Assembly: GCA_027627225.1 (NCBI GenBank)
Contig: CM051034.1
Coordinates: 9,152,058-9,216,057, forward strand
From: Congeria kusceri
Taxonomy: Eukaryota; Mollusca; Bivalvia; Myida; Dreissenidae
Length of the DNA stretch: 64,000 nucleotides
Reading direction: 5' to 3'
Each line of letters opens with the position of its first letter. Positions within the stretch are counted from its first letter, which is position 1. Shown one piece after another: positions 22,501-37,500 of this stretch. Made by a program: the position numbers and the translations under genes. The notes below the pieces were generated by a model. The model saw only the letters and a program-made list of their open reading frames with translations, did no database searches and was not told the origin of the DNA.

Positions 22501-25500
22501 CCCAGGGGCATCATTTGAACAATCTTAGTAGAGGACCACTAGAGGATGTCACATATCAAATATGAAAGCTCTGAGCCGTGCGGTTTCATAGGAGAAGATT
22601 TTTTAAGTTTTCACTATTTATCGCTCTGGTGACCTACATATGCAGCGGACCGGAAAGATTTGAACAATTTTGAAAGAGGTCCACCCAAGGATAATTCCTG
22701 TGAAGTTTGGTGAAAATCTGCCAAGCGGTTTAGGAGGAGATGTTGTTTGAATGAAAAGTTGACGACGAACGCACGCACGCACACACGACGGACAACGGGC
22801 GATCACAAAAGCTCACCATGAGCACTTGCTCAGGTGAGCTAAAAAGTACATAGGAAGAAACTTTATTTAGGGCTTATTTAGTTTTTACAAAAAAAGTTCT
22901 TGCACATATCTGACACTGAAAATCCAAACCCACACACCTTGATTAGGACCTGATTGGGCTTGGTTGCTATGGACGTGACCTTGACCTCCCTGGCCTTGAC
23001 ATACACAAAACTAGCCATGTCACCATGGCAACAGTAGTCCCAGGCCCTGTGGCCCCCACCACAGGGGATTTCAAGTAGTTTTTGGTTCTGCTGGACACTC
23101 CACACAACAAACAAGTTCTGAAAATGGATTCTGCTGGTTGAAGGCAGTAGTAAACAATGAGGATGATTTTTATTGAGCTTCTCAATCATTGTCCAGATAA
23201 TGGTTTTTATAATTTAATACTCTTTATTAGTAATTAACTTTCTAACATTGAATGAGAATCTGGTCAGTTTGTTCGCTTGCTACAATGTAAACCTTGCCAA
23301 TAAACTCCAAACCTCGGCCAATACAGGAAAAACACGGCCATTATGCAAAAATGCGGCCAATACCAGATTCGGCCAATCAGGACTCAGGATAAGCTCGGCC
23401 TTAATGAAAATCGGAGAGGTGATTTTGGCAAGTTTTTTGGATGGCATTTTGAAAACTCTAAGCATATTTTGCAATTTTTGTTACTAAATGTTTTTATAAT
23501 GAAGCACTCCCAGTTTGCCTAGACGCGGTAGGGATAATGTTCAGTGCATATCGATTGGTGGTGTTAAACCTTTCGCGACTTTCACGATAAAAAGATATTA
23601 TTACAGCATACCCCTCTATCAGGAGAATAAAATTGTAACAATGTTGATTTCTAACATACATGTAATGTAAATATTATTACTTTAAATGAACTTCTCATTT
23701 TTACATACATGTAAAACAAACAGATAAAATATACTGAAAAAAGTAATGTTGAATATATTAATTATATTTGCTGTTAAAAGAAACTTTACGTCTATTTTCA
23801 AAAAATTTCAGACATGTAGATAATTGCACAAACACTGCACAATGTGGATACTTTCTTATAAGTCACATTTGTATATAAATAAGTTATAAATGTAAACCTC
23901 GTGTTTTATAAAATTTATGAATATATGTACCTTTAAGGACACTATGACATTTGAATAATTTATTATCAATAAAGTCCCTATTTTGGCTATAGGTAATATT
24001 TGGGGTTAAATGAGAGGTTTATATGACAAGAGCCTCATATTGTTACCGTGTAGAATGCCTGAACTTGGATATTGTCAGGACCTTCTTCCAAAATCACCAG
24101 CCGTTCTATCCACTCCATGCCTTTGCAAACCTGAATAACAATGGATAACTTAACTACAATGTCAAATTTGGAATTATACATGAAATTAGCCTATGAACAA
24201 ATATGTATAAATATGTTACTAAACTAGCTTTGTCAGCACAAATTATGACAATTAAAAATAAACTGTTCAAGATTCCGTTAATGAATTATAAAATGTACAA
24301 CACCAGTCCTACAAATTCAACACCATGTGTACCCGGTTACTGTGAATCAAGTTCAATAGTCCGCTACCAGTCCACTTGTACAGCTTGTATGTGCCGTCCC
24401 TGCCTGCAGAGTACACCCTATCACCATGGCAACTCACGTGGGTGACACCAGCCTTCCCATGGACCTTGTGGAATGTTTGCAGGAGGATGCCTTCCTAGAC
24501 AACAACAACACTGTCACAAACAGACATAAATACATATATCATCAATATCTTCATTAATTTTCATTTATTTTCAGTGGACTGGCAAAAGTGTGCATCTTAT
24601 TTATACACTAATTCCTAGAAGATGAATCAAGAGATAATGTTGAATTTAACTATGCTGTAGGCAAATAAAACTGCAGAAAACTACTCAACATTTGACGGTA
24701 ATATGGTATTAGGGATGGGACCGAATACTGAAACCAATATTCGAATATTCGTTTTAGGTATTCAAATATATTCGAATATTTGTTTTGTAAATAATACTAC
24801 ATACTACTATATACGGCAGTCTGTCCGAATATTTACCTATCCAAAATATGTATACTACGTGTACATAGTTGTTTTACCTTGTTTCAGTGGTAAATGAGCG
24901 ATACAACTTAGTGAGTGTTAGGCAAATATAAAGAAATGTAAGATATTGTTAAATGTATCGTTAATTAATTTGTTACTCGCTCCGTTTTTTATCCAGAACC
25001 ATGAAGCTTGTATCTGCTGGCATTGTTTATTAATAAAGACTCTTGTATAATATACAAAGTTGATATAATGGAGAATAATTTACGAGTGACGTATATTAGG
25101 ATCAGATCATGATAATTTTGTTAAAGAAATTGACTGGCTTATATGGATTCATTTTGATTGGTTTACTTAGAGAGTATTGTATGTTAACCATATAGATGTC
25201 ACTTAAGGATAATAACAACAATGTACGCCTTGTGCAAACTGTGAACCGTAATCACAACATGGCCCAGTTTTGTTATTTGTTAATTCGCGGCCCTTGTAAA
25301 GATGTGCCCCCCCTGCCAATTATCAATGGTCATTCACTGGACATGTATGGCATGTGTTGTAAAATGTTACACTGCTCCCACCCACCTGCTAGGCAGGCAA
25401 TACAACTGGAATTATGTTAACGTTGCAATCAAACTGGAATAAAACATGATTTTTTAAAGAAATTTTGTTCTTTACATAAATTTGAAAATCAAATATTCGT

Positions 25501-28500
25501 ATTCGTTTTTTTTATATTAGAATATTATCCGATATTCGAATATTCGGTCCCATCCCTAGACGATATACATTGTACTGTGTTTCACAGTGTTTTCTATCAC
25601 ACAATTTTATCAAAATTACTGTAAACGGTGTGTGAAAAATCAACTAATTACTACCAGTAGAAATGTCCAATAAACCCCAAAACATTAACCACTAGTACCA
25701 TTACTTATCTGAATTGTTATCTTTATTCAATGCTTTTGAGAAGTCTCTATGTAATTCATAATATGAACTTGATGACCCCAATAAGTGACTGTCTGTTGTG
25801 TTAGACCAATGCAGCATGTCAGTGTGTCAACCCCAAATCACCTGGTCCTGTAGCAGGTACAAGTACAAGCTGCCCATCTTGTCACCACACAGCAGGTACT
25901 GATTGCCATGGTGAAGCAGTGTCGCCGCGGACACAAACCTCTGTTTGCTGGTTGTCAGCTCACAAGTGGCTATCTTCTCTATGGTACCATCTTGGAGATT
26001 CCATAAGTTCTGTAAAAACAGAGTCACAGACTACAGATGGTATGTGGAAAGTCTTTGCTATCTTTAACCTTTAACCTTTAACAATTGACTACAGACTGTA
26101 TGTGGAAAATCTTCGCTAACAACTTCTTTAACAAGGATATTGACTACAGACTGTATGTGGAAAGTCTTCGATAACAACTTACTCAACAAGGATATTGACT
26201 ACAGACTGTATGTGGAAAGTCTTCGTTAACAACTCCTTTAACAAGGATATTGACTACAGACTGTATGTGGAAAGTCTTTGAAAGCAACTCCTTTAACAAG
26301 GATATTGACTACAGAACAAGGATATTGACTACAGACTATATGTTAAAAGTCTTCGTTAACAACTCCTTTAACAAGGATATTGACTACAGACTGTATGTGG
26401 AAAGTCTTCGTTAACAACTCCTTTAACAAGGATATTGACTACAGACTGTATGTGGAAAGTCTTCGTTAACAACTCCTTTAACAAGGATATTGACTACAGA
26501 CTGTATGTGGAAAGTCTTCGTTAACAACTCCTTTAACAAGGATATTGACTACAGACTGTATGTGGAAAGTCTTTGTAAAATAAAAAACTCCTTTAACAAG
26601 GATATTGACTACAGACTGTATGTGGAAAGTCTTCATTATTAACAACTCCTTTAACAAGGATATTGACTACAGACTGTATGTGGAAAGTCTTCGATAACAA
26701 CTCACTCAACAAGGATATTGACTTCAGACTATATGTTAAAAGTCTTCGTTAACAACTCCTTTAACAAGGATATTGACTACAGACTGTATGTGGAAAGTCT
26801 TCGTTAACAACTCCTTTAAGAAGGATATTGACTACAGACTGTATGTGGAAAGTCTTCGTTAACAACTCCTTTAACAAGGATATTGACTACAGACTGTATG
26901 TGGAAAGTCTTCGTTAACAACTCCTTTAAGAAGGATATTGACTACAGACTGTATGTGGAAAGTCTTCGTTAACAACTCCTTTAACAAGGATATTGACTAC
27001 AGACTGTATGTGGAAAGTCTTTGAAAGCAACTCCTTTAACAAGGATATTAACTACAGACTGTATGTGGAAAGTCTTCGATAACAACTTACTCAACAAGGA
27101 TATTGACTACAGACTGTATGTGGAAAGTCTTCGTTAACAACTCCTTTAACAAGGATATTGACTACAGACTGTATGTGGAAAGTCTTCATTAACAACTCCT
27201 TTAACAAGGATATTGACTACAGACTGTATGTGGAAAGTCTTCGTTAACAACTCCTTTAACAAGGATATTGACTACAGACTGTATGTGGAAAGTCTTTGTT
27301 AACAACTCCTTTAACAAGGATATTGACTACAGACTGTATGTGGAAAGTCTTCGTTAACAACTCCTTTCAACAAGGATATTGACTACAGACAGTATGCGGA
27401 AAGTCGTCAATAACAACTTACTCAACAAGGATATTGACTACAGACGATATGTGGAAAGTCGTCAATAACAACTCACTCAACAAGGATATTAACTACAGAC
27501 AGTATGTGGAAAGTCGTCAATAACAACTCACTCAACAAGGATCTTGACTACAGACTGTATGTGGAAAGTCGTCAATAACAACTCACTCAACAAGGATATT
27601 GACTACAGACTGTAAGTGGAAAGTCGTCAAAAACAACTCACTCAACAAGGATATTGACTACAGACAGTATGTGGAAAGTCATCAATAACAACTCACTCAA
27701 CAAGGATATTGACTACAGACGGTATGTGGAAAGTCGTCAATAACAACTCCTTTAACAAGGATATTGACTACAGAGGGTATGTGGAAAGTCGTCAATAACA
27801 ACTCACTCAACAAGGATATTTTGACTACAGACTGTATATGGAAAGTCGTCAATAACAACTCACTCAACAAGGATATTGACTACAGAGGGTATGTGGAAAG
27901 TCGTCAATAACAACTCACTCAACAAGGATATTGACTACAGACGGTATGTGGAAAGTCGTCAATAAAAACTCACTCAACAAGGATCTTGACTACAGAGGGT
28001 ATGTGGAAAGTCGTCAATAACAACTCACTCAACAAGGATATTGACTACAGACGGTATATGGAAAGTCGTCAATAACAACTCACTCAACAAGGATATTGAC
28101 TACAGAGGGTATGTGGAAAGTCGTCAATAACAACTCACTCAACAAGGATATTGACTACAGAGGGTATGTGGAAAGTCGTCAATAACAACTCACTCAACAA
28201 GGATATTGACTACAGACAGTATGTGGAAAGTCGTCAATAACAACTCACTCAACAAGGATATTGACTACAGACAGTATATGGAAAGTCGTCAATAACAACT
28301 CACTCAACAAGGATATTGACTACAGACAGTATGTGGAAAGTCGTCAATAACAACTCATTCAACAAGGATATTGACTACAGACAGTATGTGGAAAGTCGTC
28401 AATAACAACTCACTCAACAGGATATTGACTACAGAGGATATGTGGAAAGTCGTCAATAACAACTCACTCAACAAGGATATTGACTACAGACGGTATGTGG

Positions 28501-31500
28501 AAAGTCGTCAATAACAACTCACTCAACAAGGATATTGACTACAGACAGTATGTGGAAAGTAGTCAATAACAACTCACTCAACAAGGATATTGACTACAGA
28601 CAGTATGTGGAAAGTCGTCAATAACAACTCACTCAACAAGGATATTGACTACAGACAGTATGTGGAAAGTCGTCAATAACAACTCACTCAACAAGGATAT
28701 TGACTACAGAGGGTATGTAGAAAGTCGTCAATAACAACTCACTCAACAAGGATATTGACTACAGACTGTACATGGAAAGTCGTCAATAACAACTCACTCA
28801 ACAAGGATATTGACTACAGACAGTATGTGGACAGTCGTCAATAACAACTCACTCAACAAGGATATTGACTACAGAGGGTATGTGGAAAGTCGTCAATATC
28901 AACTCCTGATACAAGGATATTGACTGCAGACAGTATGTGGACAGTCGTCAATAACAACTCACTCAACAAGGATATTGACTACAGAGGGTATGTGGAAAGT
29001 CGTCAATAACAACTCACTCAACAAGGATATTGACTACAGACGGTATGTGGAAAGTCGTCAATAACAACTCACTCAACAAGGATCTTGACTACAGAGGGTA
29101 TGTGGAAAGTCGTCAATAACAACTCACTCAACAAGGATATTGACTACAGACGGTATATGGAAAGTCGTCAATAACAACTCACTCAACAAGGATATTGACT
29201 ACAGAGGGTATGTGGAAAGTCGTCAATAACAACTCACTCAACAAGGATATTGACTACAGAGGGTATGTGGAAAGTCGTCAATAACAACTCACTCAACAAG
29301 GATATTGACTACAGACAGTATGTGGAAAGTCGTCAATAAAAACTCACTCAACAAGGATATTGACTACAGACAGTATATGGAAAGTCGTCAATAACAACTC
29401 ACTCAACAAGGATATTGACTACAGACAGTATGTGGAAAGTCGTCAATAACAACTCATTCAACAAGGATATTGACTACAGACAGTATGTGGAAAGTCGTCA
29501 ATAACAACTCACTCAACAGGATATTGACTACATAGGATATGTGGAAAGTCGTCAATAACAACTCACTCAACAAGGATATTGACTACAGACGGTATGTGGA
29601 AAGTCGTCAATAACAACTCACTCAACAAGGATATTGACTACAGACAGTATGTGGAAAGTAGTCAATAACAACTCACTCAACAAGGATATTGACTACAGAC
29701 AGTATGTGGAAAGTCGTCAATAACAACTCACTCAACAAGGTTATTGACTACAGACAGTATGTGGAAAGTCGTCAATAACAACTCACTCAACAAGGATATT
29801 GACTACAGAGGGTATGTAGAAAGTCGTCAATAACAACTCACTCAACAAGGATATTGACTACAGACTGTACATGGAAAGTCGTCAATAACAACTCACTCAA
29901 CAAGGATATTGACTACAGACAGTATGTGGACAGTCGTCAATAACAACTCACTCAACAAGGATATTGACTACAGAGGGTATGTGGAAAGTCGTCAATAACA
30001 ACTCCTGTAACAAGGATATTGACTACAGACAGTATGTGGACAGTCGTCAATAACAACTCACTCAACAAGGATATTGACTACAGAGGGTATGTGGAAAGTC
30101 GTCAATAACAACTCACTGAACAAGGATATTGACTACAGACGGTATGTGGAAAGTCGTCAATAACAACTCACTCAACAAGGATATTGACTACAGACAGTAT
30201 GTGGAAAGTCGTCAATAACAACTCCTGTAACAAGGATATTGACTACAGACAGTATGTGGAAAGTCGTCAATAACAACTCACTCAACAAGGATATTGACTA
30301 CAGACAGTATGTGGAAAGTCGTCAATAACAACTCACTCAACAAGGATATTGACTACAGACAGTATGTGGAAAGTCATCAATAACAACTCCTGTAACAAGG
30401 ATATTGACTACAGACAGTATGCGGAAAGTCGTCAATAACAACTCACTCAACAAGGATATTGACTACAGACGGTATGTGGAAAGTCGTCAATAACAACTCC
30501 TGTAACAAGGATATTGACTACAGACGGTATGTGGAAAGTCGTCAATAACAACTCCTTTAGCGAGGATATCGGTAAGACTGATGAATGCTCCCCAATGTGC
30601 TCTGTCAAGCAATGGGAATGCATTGAGACAGGCACAGATATTAAAATAACTAAAAACCACTAGAACTGCAGGACCAAATCTGTCATCTAGACTGTATTTG
30701 AGCATGCAACAAACATACCATATGATCATGCAGAAGAAGCAAAATTTTAGAACAAAAATCAAATAGCAGTGACTGTAAAATAAATCAAAATGGTGGAACG
30801 TTACTGTAATACGGTCATTTCATCCTAGTTAATTAACCTCCCATCAAGTATCATTGAATTTCATACAGCAGTACCAGACACAAATGATACACTATTGGTT
30901 GGCGAGTAGTATCCGTGAATTTTTAGTAGTTTTTCTTTATTTTCAATCGCGTAAGTAATACTTTTAATGAAAAGCTTGTTGCAGTACAAAGTCAGACTCA
31001 TTGTGTTTACGAGGATGTAAATATCTTGTCATGACGTCATATGGATTTTTCCATATAAGGGGCTCCAAAGGGGTAAATCAATAAGCGTTACTTGAGGCAA
31101 TAAAACTAGTAGTATCCGTGATTTTTCCTTTCAATTGAAAATGCGATTTTTGTGCTACCAACCTCAAGATTTTAATCACTCTATACTATTCTACATTATA
31201 TTACCTAAATCATAATGATGTAATATTAATAAATTCTATGCCAGATTAACGGTGATAATGCGACTACAAACATAAGTGGATGCCGAAAAATGGGCTTTTC
31301 ATTACCCCTTTGGCGCCCCTTAAAAATTGGCTGATTGTAAACCGGAGATAACCTTGTTATTATCAAAGACTCAAAGTAGACGCTTCCCCTGCATTGAAAT
31401 TTTGTCAAAATCGTCCCGAAACTAGCCGAATAATTTAGTAAACATTTTAAAATTGCAATTCTTTGTTAATATTTTCTTTGAGTAAACATTTTGCGACTGC

Positions 31501-34500
31501 AATTCTTGATTTTTTAAAGAAAATCTATTTCACGAAGAATGCGTGTTGAATAAATGGATGGTGGAGTTTAAATACTAAAATTGCTGCTTTATGTGAATAA
31601 CCTAGCGATCACCCTTGGTAAACCGAAAATAGGGATGTACAAGATAAAAATAGGGGTCCAATTATAGATTAATGCGCATGCGCAAAGACGTGCCCGTGAA
31701 TGCCACACGAGGAGTTAAGTTGTTTTGAGATTTTTTTTTACAAAAATGTAAATATCTTGAAAAATATGAAGTTTTGGAGACTTCAACTTATTCTGCGTTT
31801 GGAACAGTTACTAGGTGATGTGTGTAAACGCAACATTCAATGCTGGTGAGCTTTTACACCTTTTAATATTTAAATCACGGATACTGCTAGTTCACGGATA
31901 CTACTCGCCAACCAGTAAATAAAATTCAGTTATACTGACAGACCCATAACTCTGTGAGAAATCATCAAAGCATTTCATCCCTACAATATGCTCATCTCCC
32001 CTTGGTACTGAAGGTTTCAGTCAATTTCACTGAATTTCTGCCAGTGGTTGCTGTGAAATAACCTGGACAAGATGTACTAGTTACACTATTTTGCTTATTC
32101 TGCTAACTGTAACATGGACATCAGCTGTTTCCTGTGTACCTACCACGACTCCATCAGGGGCCGTTGTAAGAAGCCTGCTGTCATCCATCCAGTGGATACT
32201 GAACACCTTTCCTTCACAGATCTGGGCTGCAACTCTCACTTCGGGATCAGCATCTTCAAAATATCGTACTTGTGAAGAATAATTTAGACATTTGAGGTCT
32301 AGGATTTTTAATGTTTGTTCTTATTTGTGTTACTCTGAGTACAAATCTGTAACTAATACAAATTTGGTTATGATTGTTTCACATTAATTTAAAACCTTTT
32401 GTTCATTTGCTAACAAACTACAATGAAAAGTTACAATAACTAAATAATGAAAGCCAGAATGTGTGTCCAATGGTTGTTGACATTTATATCTTTTTTGTGT
32501 TTCTTTCATTTCCAACATGGAAGGATCTAATTTTCATATTTAATACTACCAACTACCAAATACTCTGATTTGCAAGTCACTACCAAACTGTCCCAGAATG
32601 CAGAGTGTGCCCTTGATGTTTCCAATAGCAACCAGCTGTCTGTTGGGGGAGACACTCATTTCAGTGTAGGAGGCAAACGCCTCATCACACATCACCACCT
32701 GCCTGGTATGCAGGGACCTGTCATAGAGGATCAGCTGCCTGCAATATAGTAACCCCTCTGTTGTGGTCAATGAGCAAACCCCTGCCTGCAATATAGTAAC
32801 CCCTATGTTGTGGTAAATGAGCAGACCCCTGCCTGCAATATAGTAACCCCTCTGTTGAGGTCAATGAGCAAACCATTGCCTGCAATATAGTAACCCCTCT
32901 GTTGTGGTCAATGAGCAAACCCCTGCCTGCAATATAGTAACCCCTATGTTGTGGTAAATGAGCAGACCCCTGCCTGCAATATAGTAACCCCTCTGTTGTG
33001 GTCAATGAGCAAACCATTGCCTGCAATATAGTAACCCCTCTGTTGTGGTCAATGAGCAGACCCCTGCCTGCAATATAGTAACCCCTCTGTTGTGGTCAAT
33101 GAGCAGACCCCTGCCTGCAATATAGTAACCCCTCTGTTGTGGTCAATGAGCAGACCCCTGCCTGCAATATAGTAACCCCTCTTTTGTGGTCAATGAGCAA
33201 ACCATTGCCTGCAATATAGTAACCCCTCTGTTGTGGTCAATGAGCAGACCCCTGCCTGCAATATAGTAACCCCTCTGTTGTGGTCAATGAGCAGACCCCT
33301 GCCTGCAATATAGTAACCCCTCTGTTGTGGTCAATGAGCAGACCCCTGCCTGCAATATAGTAACCCCTCTGTTGTGGTCAATGAGCAAACCCCTGCCTGC
33401 AATATAGTAACCCCTCTGTTGTGGTCAATGAGCAGACCCCTGCCTGCAATATAGTAACCCCTCTGTTGTGGTCAATGAGCAAACCCCTGCCTGCAATATA
33501 GTAACCACTCTGTTGTGGTCAATGAGCAAACCCCTGCCTGCAATATAGTAACCCCTCTGTTGTGGTCAATGAGCAGACCCCTGGACAGACAGCTGTAAAC
33601 TCGGACAAACATTTACAGTCTAGATTCTAAGACACGAGTAAATATATAAATAAAAGTTCATGTATAATCAAAGAAAAAAACATTCATATTCTATTTTAAT
33701 CACATACCAGAACTGTTTTGTTTCAAAACAGATCATAGCATTTAATTTGTTAACTAAGCAATTGGAACAATGATGTTTTTTTACTGGTAAATAAGTACAA
33801 ACATGTTATTTCAATGCTAACCATAACTAGGACAAATATATAGGTACTAATGTGTACAGACTAGGACAAATATATAGGTACTAATGTGTACACATTAGGA
33901 CAAATATATAGGTACTAATGTGTACAGATTAGGACAAATATATAGGTACTAATGTGTACAGATTAGGACATGGCGAACATGTTCTGTTTGGATGCCACTA
34001 ATGAACATTCATGATACAGTGTATACCTTACAGTAATATATTTTTAATTTTGTACAAAAATACTACACAAACATGTTAAATAAACATTCTGAGATTTAAA
34101 TGAGACTGCAAACCACTTGTAAAATAATTTCATGTGTTTTAGAACTGTTGAAACAAAATTTCTGATTTCAATCAAAATCAAGTGAATATCTACTGTCAAG
34201 CTAACACACGTCACATATTACCCCTTCTTTGTGATCACAAGTATCCTATGTACGCTGAGCAGTTTGGTATTTCTGGGTGTGTCATCTTCATCTAGCTGAA
34301 AATATACTGGAAATATAGTCTACAAACACATGTGCTGAATACAATGTTTTCAATGAGTGCCATGAGTACTTTATAATCACACAAAAGGTTGTGATGATGA
34401 TGGACAGAGCACTGCATAACAATGAAACCGTATAAATCGTATGTAAATCACATTGACTGTATAACATTTTTCACCATAACACAATGTCAATTACTATTCA

Positions 34501-37500
34501 AAAAGTATTAATACATAAATTTAGTCCTATCAAAACAGGACACAATAAGAAATCTTGACTTTTTTAAAAGTTCATATTACAAATGGTTAATTATTGCATT
34601 AAAAGAACGTGTATATTTGTTGGCAGTCTTGACATGGCCTCGACAACCCTAATGTGGACTTCCCTTTCCTAATTACTGGTACACTATGATTCTAATATTA
34701 ATGTAAATATTACTATTGTTTCTTGTACATTGATAAATTAAGTAATTTAAGCAGCATTGTGTCAGTATTAACATATTTTCTTTGCCCAAACACCTAATTA
34801 AATGATTGATTAATTCCTTACATCTCTGTTATGGATAAGTGACCTACACACCGGTGGTTACCTGTAGGTCCAGTGAGCTGGTCTCTGTTTCCCTGACTGC
34901 TTCCTGTGCGTAATGTAAGTTCCACATCCTGACAGAGTGGTCTCCCCCACCCGTGAACACCAGGTTCTCTCCCCTGTCAACACACAGGCTCCATATGCTC
35001 TTGCCCTTGTGACCCTTGAACTTGTGTATCACCCTGCCCTCATACGACCAAATGCAGCATGTAGAGTCCTGAACAAACACAAAACATAAACAAACAATAC
35101 AACTGAAAACAGAGAAACAAACTAGTATATATATATATGAACTAAATCTAAGTAGATATCTTAAAGACGTTCGCAACAAAAAGAAAATAATTGGGTTAAT
35201 TTCATCTTTTGCTTCATTATTTCTTTACTGTATATAGGTTACAATATACTAATTTCGATCAATAAATATAAATCTGTGTAAGTCATTAAGTTCCAGTCAA
35301 TGGTTAAAAGTTCATAAAGCATTACAATAATAAAAAACACACATACTCAATGTATTGCCAAACAAATTAGTCAAAAAAAGATCCATAAAATATCTACATT
35401 CTATTTGGCAGTTGATACGTTCTTTACGTAAACACTAAACATGAAAGAGGCTACACAGGTACCCTATTTAAAGTCCAATATTTCCCAAACAAGTTCAGTG
35501 ATCCATTATTTTTATTAATGTTTTGGTGTAAGTATACATTGGTGCATGTATGTGCGAAAATTTAAGAAAATCTGTCGTTTGGAACAAAATATATTGACGC
35601 ATAATAAATGACGTTTTAGAAGGTATTATTAGTACCCATTTGCCTACTTCAATGTCCAGTCAAATTCATTATTTTAACAGTATTTGTAGGTAAAGCGTTT
35701 TTTATAACCAAAATACACTTGTATATTGCCAAACAAGACATGTGAAAATATATCAGTTGAAAGAACCATAACGTTGTTTGAAAAAAGCTCTCCTATATAC
35801 TTTAAACATTGATAAAAAATCCAAACTGAAAAAAGGGCCTTCGACAGGTACCGTATTCAAAACCCAATATTTCCGGAACAAGGCCGGTGACCCCTATTTT
35901 TAAGACTGTTTAAGTTTCAGCATACAATGACACATGCATATAGAATTTTTTAACAAAATCTGTCGTAGGAACAAAAGATATTCGTATATTTGATTATTTA
36001 TTGATGTTTTCAAAGGCATATTAAATGCATCTTTAAAAGTCCATTAAAGGTCATTTTTTAACTGGTAACTATAGATAAAGCACGTTTTATCATTAACCTG
36101 CACTTGTATATTGCCGAACGAAACATTAAACAAAGATGCATTTAAAAATCTTCGCCGTCCTTGTTTGAATATGAACGCTTTATATAAATGACCACTGCTA
36201 GTCACACATACTGAAAAAAAGGCCGGGATAGGTACCGTATTGACACCCCAATATTTCTGGATCAAGGCCGGTGACCCCATTTTTTAAGACTGTTTTAGTT
36301 TTAGGATACATTGACACATGTTTGTGAAATTTTTTAAGAAAATCTGTCGTTAGAAAAAAAAAAGGAAAAAATTGTTGCAAACGTCTTTAAGCTGTGAAAC
36401 ACAAATATATATTGTGCCAGTAGAACATACATAATCATAATTGAGAACATTGTACAAATTGTGGTATTGTGGAGCTTTAGTTTCTTCACATAATGCGGAA
36501 AATCAAGGAAAAAATTTAAGTGACCTACCTCGCCAATGCTGACAAAACAACTGGTAAGTAGCCTGGCATCCCAGACCCGTGCTGAGTGTCCGTACACGGC
36601 ATGGAGAAGACACGTCTCCATGGTCTGCCAGTCATGTATACAGTGCCCAGATCTCGCGCCTTGATAACCAGTGCTTCCTGCACATCTAGCACACGCCTGT
36701 GTATGGAACAGTACCTTGTAGAGACGATGACTGCGATCATCAGAGACGGAGCAGATCAACCCGAGGTCCTCACGGTAATCAACATTGAATATCACACCCT
36801 GAAAGAGCAGATCAACCCGAGGTCCTCACGGTAATCAACATTGAATATCACACCCTGAAAGAGCAGATCAACCCGAGCTCCTCACGGTAGTCAACATTGA
36901 ATATCACACCCTGAAAGAGCAGATCAACCCGAGCTCCTCACGGTAATCAACATTGAATATCACACCCTGAAATTTCGTTTTGGAATCTATGACAACATTT
37001 TTGAAAATTGTCAATTTGCCAATCCGTGAACAGGTCCCTTTAATTATGTATCTAAATCCATTACATATTACCTGTGTTCAAAGTTAATCATTACATCTGC
37101 AATAGTCATGAAACTACAAGATGCAATTCAAATGTATCTCACTATGATTTGTTATGCACCATGTCTGGAGTAATATTAACTTGTCCTTACACTATTACAG
37201 GAATTAACACTGCTATTAATTAACAGATGATATTGCATTTCCATACCATATCTCATTATTCAACTTTTTCATTTCCAAATATTCATAACAGCAATCAATT
37301 GTTTAATTTCAATTACATAATCATATTCCAATCATATTCAGTTTGACCAGGTCCATGTGGTGGGTGACCATGTTACTGTCTGACATATGAACATGTCGAG
37401 TTATGCCTGCTCAATGCACACTGACCTACCTGATGGCCAGTCAGTCTGTGGAATGGCTCTGCTCTGTGGTCTGTAGTTGCCATGGCAACCTGCGGACTCC

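Noticed and set aside
22618..22806. Minus-strand frame at the end of the intron 15 repeat
   Set aside because: Lies in the terminal part of a dispersed bivalve-type repeat; not a gene.
7612..30562. Regularly spaced repeats considered as CRISPR arrays
   Set aside because: Units are contiguous tandem copies without unique spacers, and the genome is eukaryotic.
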